A program made the position numbers and the translations under genes. A stretch of DNA of 8,988 nt from Rubrobacter sp. (lineage in GTDB: Bacteria > Actinomycetota > Rubrobacteria > Rubrobacterales > Rubrobacteraceae): assembly GCA_016781775.1 (NCBI GenBank), contig JADDPR010000083.1:1-8988 (forward strand), written 5' to 3'. A model generated the notes under the pieces. It made no database searches. It saw only the letters and a list, made by a program, of their open reading frames with translations, and was not told where the DNA came from. Shown piece after piece: positions 6,135 through 8,988 of this stretch (the stretch's first letter is position 1; each line of letters opens with the position of its first letter).

Positions 6135-6151
6135 GGCCGCGCCGCGCGGCC
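6135..6151. other. GC hairpin in the hisD-hisB gap
   Basis: GGCCGCGC and GCGCGGCC are perfect inverted 8-bp arms around a single C, giving a 7-bp stem with a 3-nt loop in RNA. It begins 8 nt after the hisD stop. No T-tract follows, so an intrinsic terminator is unlikely. It may protect or process the upstream message, or simply reflect GC-rich sequence. Confidence 0.4.
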
Positions 6152-6178
6152 CCGCGTGGAGGAGCGGCGTCCGTCGGC

Positions 6179-6184
6179 TAGAAT
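6179..6184 (+). promoter_or_regulatory. Possible -10 box of an internal promoter before hisB
   Basis: TAGAAT matches the -10 consensus at 5 of 6 positions and would start transcription near 6191, leaving a leader of about 25 nt containing the strong hisB ribosome-binding site. The -35 region at 6156-6161 has no TTGACA likeness, so this is tentative. Confidence 0.25.
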
Positions 6185-6205
6185 GCTCTGGTACTGGCGA
6201 CGCGG

Positions 6206-6211
6206 AAGGAG
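6206..6211 (+). promoter_or_regulatory. Ribosome-binding site setting the hisB start
   Basis: AAGGAG lies 4 nt before ATG 6216 and is the strongest Shine-Dalgarno sequence in the operon. It selects ATG 6216 over the GTG at 6156, which would add 20 residues (Arg- and Trp-rich) not expected in the family. Confidence 0.75.
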
Positions 6212-6215
6212 CTCG

Positions 6216-6800
6216 ATGGCGCGGATCGGCGAGGCGGAGAGAAAGACGGGCGAGACGTACGTGAAGGTGCGGATCTCGCTCGACGGCGAGGGACGGGCCG
6301 AGGTCGCGACCGGCGTCGGCTTCTTCGACCATATCCTGCACCTCCTCGCGCACCACTCCGGCATGGACCTCGACGTCGAGGCGAAGGGCGATACCTGGGT
6401 GGACGACCACCACACCGTCGAGGATGCCGGCCTCGTCCTCGGGCGCGCCTTCGACGAGGCTCTCGGCGACCGCGACGACCTCGTCCGCTTCGCCGACGCC
6501 TCGGCGCCATTGATCGAGGCGCTCTCCACCGCAGTCGTGGACCTCGGAGGCCGCAGCCACCTCACCATAAACCTCGGCCCGATGCCCGAGAAGATCGGCA
6601 CCTTCGACGTCGAGCTTTTCCAGGAGTTTTTGCGCGCCTTCACCCAGTACGGCCGCTTCACCCTCCACCTCAACTGCCACTACGGCGAAAACGCCCACCA
6701 CAAGGTCGAGTCGGGCGTAAAGGCCCTCGCGGTCGCCCTCCGCGCCGGCATAGCTCGCAGGTCCAGCGGTACCGCCTCCACAAAGGGTGTGGTGGATTAG
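6216..6800 (+). CDS. hisB: Imidazoleglycerol-phosphate dehydratase
   Basis: This 194-aa monofunctional enzyme removes water from imidazole-glycerol phosphate to give imidazole-acetol phosphate, using a di-manganese site. The duplicated metal motifs are visible: GFFDHILHLLAHHSG (35-49) with DDHHTVED (63-70), and the second-half HLNCHYGENAHHKVES (151-166). The C-terminal STKG (188-191) is also present. The segment usually reading DLSGRP appears as DLGGRS (109-114), and PSTKG as ASTKG, both conservative changes. There is no fused N-terminal phosphatase domain of the E. coli HisB type, so histidinol-phosphate dephosphorylation must be done by another protein. Its TAG stop is 1 nt before the HAD gene. 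Confidence 0.96.
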   Translation: MARIGEAERKTGETYVKVRISLDGEGRAEVATGVGFFDHILHLLAHHSGMDLDVEAKGDTWVDDHHTVEDAGLVLGRAFDEALGDRDDLVRFADASAPLIEALSTAVVDLGGRSHLTINLGPMPEKIGTFDVELFQEFLRAFTQYGRFTLHLNCHYGENAHHKVESGVKALAVALRAGIARRSSGTASTKGVVD

Positions 6801-6801
6801 C

Positions 6802-7446
6802 TTGGGCGGCAACATCGAGACGGTCGTGTTCGATCTGGGTGGCGTACTGATCGACTGGGATCCCAAGTACCTGTATCGCAAGATCTTTACGGACGAGACG
6901 GAGATGGAGAACTTTCTCGCCACGGTCACCACGAACGAGTGGCACATGGAGCAAGACCGGGGCCGTACGATGGAGGAGGCGACCGCGTCCTTGATCTCCC
7001 GCCACCCGGAGCACGCGCGGGAGATCGAGGCGTTCTACGCACGGTGGGACGAGATGTTCGGCGGCCCCATCGAGGGCAGCGTGGACGTCCTGCGGGAGCT
7101 GCGCGAACGAGCGTTCCCGCTGTACGCCCTGACGAACTTCTCGGCCGAGACCTTCCCGCGTGCCAGGGACTGGTACGGTTTTCTGGGTTGGTTCGACGAG
7201 GTCGTGGTCTCGGGGGAGGAAGGCTTGATCAAGCCGGACAAGGAGATTTACGGCGTGCTGATCGAGCGGACCGGCCTCGACCCCGCCGCTACCGTTTTTC
7301 TGGACGACTCGCCCCCGAACGTAACTGCTGCCAGGGAACTGGGCTTCACCGCCGTAAGGTTCCAGAGCCCCCCGCAGCTACGCGAGGAACTGGTCAACCT
7401 GGGTCTGCTCCCCAAAATCCCCGAAAGGGCGGCGTCCGATGCCTGA
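6802..7446 (+). CDS. HAD-superfamily (subfamily IA) hydrolase within the his operon, candidate histidinol-phosphate phosphatase
   Basis: This 214-aa haloacid-dehalogenase-like hydrolase has all four core motifs: motif I FDLGGVLID (nucleophile Asp11), motif II LTNFS (Thr111, Asn112), motif III Lys144 in GLIKPDKEIY, and motif IV FLDDSPPNV (Asp168, Asp169). An alpha-helical C1 cap lies at about residues 20-85. Motif I has Gly at +2 instead of the usual phosphatase Asp, as in YihX-type sugar-phosphatase members, so activity on a phosphate ester is plausible but not proved. The TTG start (6802) is 1 nt after the hisB stop with GGTGG 6 nt upstream; GTG 6787 is a longer option. It overlaps hisH by 8 bp, so it is translationally locked into the operon. 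The pathway needs a histidinol-phosphate phosphatase, and none of the HisB-N, PHP (HisK) or inositol-phosphatase-like (HisN) types is present here. Confidence 0.88.
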   Translation: MGGNIETVVFDLGGVLIDWDPKYLYRKIFTDETEMENFLATVTTNEWHMEQDRGRTMEEATASLISRHPEHAREIEAFYARWDEMFGGPIEGSVDVLRELRERAFPLYALTNFSAETFPRARDWYGFLGWFDEVVVSGEEGLIKPDKEIYGVLIERTGLDPAATVFLDDSPPNVTAARELGFTAVRFQSPPQLREELVNLGLLPKIPERAASDA

Positions 7447-8068
7447 ACCTCTCAACGTTGCCGTCGTGGACTACGATGCCGGAAACACCCTCTCGGTCAC
7501 GCGCGCCCTGGACAAGGCGGGCGCCTCGGTCGAGCTGACCGCCGACCCCGAGAAGGTCCTGCGGACCGACGCGGTCGTCCTGCCAGGGGTGGGGGCTTTC
7601 GGGGATTGCATGAAGAAGCTCAGGGACAGGGGGATGGACGCCGCTTGCAGGGAGGTCTACCGCTCGGGCAAGCCGTTTCTCGGGGTGTGCGTCGCGCTCC
7701 AGGTGTTCTTCGAGTCCTCGGAGGAGTCGCCAGGGATAGAGGGGCTCGGCCTCCTTCCCGGCGGCGTGACGCGCTTCAAAGCGGCGGAGGGCTTGAAGGT
7801 GCCGCACATGGGCTGGAACGAGCTCTCCGTCGCGCGCCCGCATCCCGTGCTGGACGGCCTCGACGGCGAGGATTTCTACTTCGTCCACTCCTACTACCCG
7901 GTCCCGGAGGAGCCCTCCGACGTACTCGGGACCTCCGAGTACGGGACGGTGTTCTGCGCGGCGGCGGGGAGAGAGAACATGGCGGCGGTCCAGTTTCACC
8001 CCGAGAAGAGCAGCCGGGCCGGGCTGAAGCTCTACCAGAACTTCCTCGCTTGGGCGCGCGAGCTGTGA
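7439..8068 (+). CDS. hisH: Imidazole glycerol phosphate synthase, glutaminase subunit HisH
   Basis: This 209-aa class I glutamine amidotransferase supplies ammonia to HisF, which converts PRFAR to imidazole-glycerol phosphate and AICAR. The N-terminal VVDYDAGNTLSV (10-20) and oxyanion-strand PGVGAFGD (49-56) are typical. The triad is Cys84 in GVCVALQ, His187 and Glu189 in QFHPEKS. The nucleophile elbow usually reads GxCxGxQ; here the second Gly is Ala. HMGWN (123-127) and YFVHSYYP (147-154) are normal HisH signatures. ATG 7439 overlaps the HAD gene by 8 bp, with GGCGG about 5-6 nt upstream. Its TGA shares GTGA with hisA. The partner hisF is not in the window. Confidence 0.95.
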   Translation: MPEPLNVAVVDYDAGNTLSVTRALDKAGASVELTADPEKVLRTDAVVLPGVGAFGDCMKKLRDRGMDAACREVYRSGKPFLGVCVALQVFFESSEESPGIEGLGLLPGGVTRFKAAEGLKVPHMGWNELSVARPHPVLDGLDGEDFYFVHSYYPVPEEPSDVLGTSEYGTVFCAAAGRENMAAVQFHPEKSSRAGLKLYQNFLAWAREL

Positions 8069-8796
8069 TCCCGGCCGATTTCACCGTCTTCCCGGCGATA
8101 GACCTGCGCGGAGGCAAGTGCGTCCGGCTGAAGCAGGGCGACTTCGAGCGCCAGAAGGAGTACGACGCCGACCCCGTCGAGCGCGCGCGAGAGTGGGAGC
8201 GGCGCGGGGCCGCCGCGATACACGTCGTCGACCTCGACGGCGCGAAGGAGGGGCGCCCGGTGCAGTTGGAGCTTATCGGCCGCATGGCGTCGGCCGTCGG
8301 CGTCCCCCTTCAGGTGGGAGGCGGCATCCGCACCCTGGAGGACCTCAAGGCCGTTACCCGGGCCGGAGCGTCGCGTGTCGTGATGGGCACCGCCGCCGTC
8401 CTCGACCGCGAGCTCCGCCTCCGGGCGGTGGACGAGCTCGGGCCCGCCCTCGTCGTCGCCGTCGACGCCCGAGGCGGCGTGGTGGCGACCCACGGCTGGG
8501 AGCACACCAGCGGGGTGGACGTCCTGGATCTCGCCGAGGAACTCTCCGGAGACGGCGTCGCATCCGTCCTCCACACCGACGTCGCCCGCGACGGGATGGA
8601 CGGCGGCCCCGCACTCGAAGCGACGGCGGCAGTCGCGGCGATCATCCCCGCCATCGCCAGCGGCGGCGTTCGTGGGATGCGCGACGTCGCCGCGCTCGCC
8701 AACGTCCCCGGCGTCACCGGTGCCATCGTCGGTACCGCCCTCTACGAGGGACAGGTCACGCTCGAGGAACTACTCGACGCTGCCGGTTCTCGGTAA
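8065..8796 (+). CDS. hisA: ProFAR isomerase HisA
   Basis: This 243-aa (beta/alpha)8 barrel isomerises ProFAR to PRFAR. The catalytic Asp13 in FPAIDLRGGKCVRLKQGD and Asp134 in VVAVDARGG are both present, with Thr171-Asp172 in HTDVARDG at the second phosphate site. VGGGIRT (84-90) and IASGGVR are the paired half-barrel phosphate loops. The GTG start at 8065 overlaps the hisH TGA as GTGA. The frame is open further upstream, but that part is out-of-frame hisH sequence. The sequence reads as an ordinary HisA; I see no clear sign of the bifunctional PriA (HisA/TrpF) form of many Actinobacteria, but this cannot be excluded by eye. It is the last gene before a terminator-like hairpin. Confidence 0.95.
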   Translation: MIPADFTVFPAIDLRGGKCVRLKQGDFERQKEYDADPVERAREWERRGAAAIHVVDLDGAKEGRPVQLELIGRMASAVGVPLQVGGGIRTLEDLKAVTRAGASRVVMGTAAVLDRELRLRAVDELGPALVVAVDARGGVVATHGWEHTSGVDVLDLAEELSGDGVASVLHTDVARDGMDGGPALEATAAVAAIIPAIASGGVRGMRDVAALANVPGVTGAIVGTALYEGQVTLEELLDAAGSR

Positions 8797-8822
8797 ACGA
8801 CGCCCCGTACCCCAGATTACGT

Positions 8823-8840
8823 AGGCGAAGATCGCCTTTT
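8823..8840 (+). terminator. Rho-independent terminator after hisA
   Basis: AGGCGA (8823-8828) pairs with TCGCCT (8832-8837) around an AGA loop. The run of four T (8837-8840) includes the last paired base and is followed by CT. It starts 27 bp after the hisA stop. The stem is short but perfect and T-tracked, so it is a reasonable end of the his operon. It lies only about 12 bp before the next possible start codon, so read-through or an attenuator-like role is possible. Confidence 0.55.
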
Positions 8841-8851
8841 CTGAGGATGCT

Positions 8852-8988
8852 ATGAAAATAACAATGGACCATGCTGTTAACGAGAGGAGCTTCCGGGGTC
8901 AAGTTGCCCCACATGGGCCGGGTGAGGCTCCGGGGGCCGAGAACCGGGGCAGTATCCGTATAAGACGGCCCTTGTGTCGGGAGCACGA
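8852..8988 (+). CDS. Start of a possible unidentified gene, truncated by the window edge
   Basis: An open frame begins at ATG 8852 behind GAGG (8843-8846) with a 5-nt spacer and stays open for 45 codons to the edge. It begins MKITMDHAVNERSFRGQV and continues Gly/Pro/Arg-rich. No family is recognised. It lies directly after the his terminator hairpin. The first 35 bases are noticeably more AT-rich than the rest of the window, which may mark a promoter/leader or the edge of a different DNA segment. It may be a real small protein, the start of a larger gene, or a chance frame. Confidence 0.3.
   Translation, partial: MKITMDHAVNERSFRGQVAPHGPGEAPGAENRGSIRIRRPLCREH

Noticed and set aside
6135..6151. 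Hairpin after hisD considered as an intrinsic terminator
   Set aside because: No T-tract follows on either strand, and hisB continues the operon in the same direction.
4715..6673. 652-codon minus-strand open frame antisense to hisG, hisD and hisB
   Set aside because: Its composition is that of a GC-rich antisense shadow (Arg/Gly/Asp/His-rich, no recognisable domain), and the opposite strand carries three enzymes with intact catalytic motifs.
7606..8064. Upstream extension of hisA giving a 396-aa fusion
   Set aside because: The extension is out-of-frame hisH sequence. HisA homology starts right at GTG 8065, which overlaps the hisH stop.
8756..8986. 76-codon minus-strand frame across the end of hisA and the terminator
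   Set aside because: It overlaps the hisA coding end antisense and runs through the terminator hairpin, has no recognisable domain, and its start lies at the window edge where an RBS cannot be seen.
1..8988. Search for CRISPR arrays, insertion-sequence ends, tRNA or rRNA genes and phage or defence genes
   Set aside because: No regularly spaced repeats, terminal inverted repeats, transposase motifs or RNA-gene signatures were recognised by eye.

Overview
The window is very GC-rich, densely coding bacterial DNA dominated by a histidine biosynthesis operon. The gene set (short-form hisG plus hisZ), frequent TTG/GTG starts and 4-8 bp gene overlaps, together with a high-GC genome that still uses ATA (Ile) and AGG (Arg) codons freely, suggest a deep-branching actinobacterium of the Rubrobacter type. 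That assignment is an inference from style and protein resemblance, not a database match.

Layout. (1) Positions 1-111, minus strand: the N-terminal 37 codons of a gene that runs off the window edge and looks like the start of an exported or membrane protein. (2) Positions 112-454: a divergent intergenic region with a 19-bp near-perfect dyad at 215-233. (3) Positions 455-1717, plus strand: a lipoprotein with a Gly/Thr/Glu-rich linker and a globular C-terminal domain of unknown function, followed by a strong hairpin (1727-1756) shared with the convergent unit. (4) Positions 1820-2809, minus strand: a PadR-family regulator gene followed, with overlap, by a HAAS-like helical domain and a four-helix membrane protein. 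The last two lie in different frames and look like one gene split by a 1-nt shift at a G5 run (2269-2273). (5) Positions 2810-2944: a short divergent promoter region with two copies of a palindromic element 38 bp apart, probably PadR operators. (6) Positions 2945-8796, plus strand: hisZ-hisG-hisD-hisB-HAD phosphatase-hisH-hisA, nearly all overlapping or touching, closed by a small hairpin with a T-tract (8823-8840). (7) Positions 8852 to the end, plus strand: a possible new reading frame with a good ribosome-binding site, cut by the window edge.

How the genes fit together. HisZ and short HisG form the first enzyme of histidine synthesis (ATP phosphoribosyltransferase). HisA isomerises ProFAR. 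HisH is the glutaminase half of imidazole-glycerol-phosphate synthase. HisB dehydrates IGP, and HisD performs the last two oxidations. hisI/hisE, hisF, hisC and a recognised histidinol-phosphate phosphatase are not in the window. The HAD hydrolase between hisB and hisH is a reasonable candidate for that phosphatase. No mobile element, CRISPR array, tRNA or rRNA was recognised, and no clearly new multi-gene system is visible. The observations most worth testing are the HAD gene inside the his operon, the paired PadR operator-like palindromes, and the split HAAS/membrane gene.
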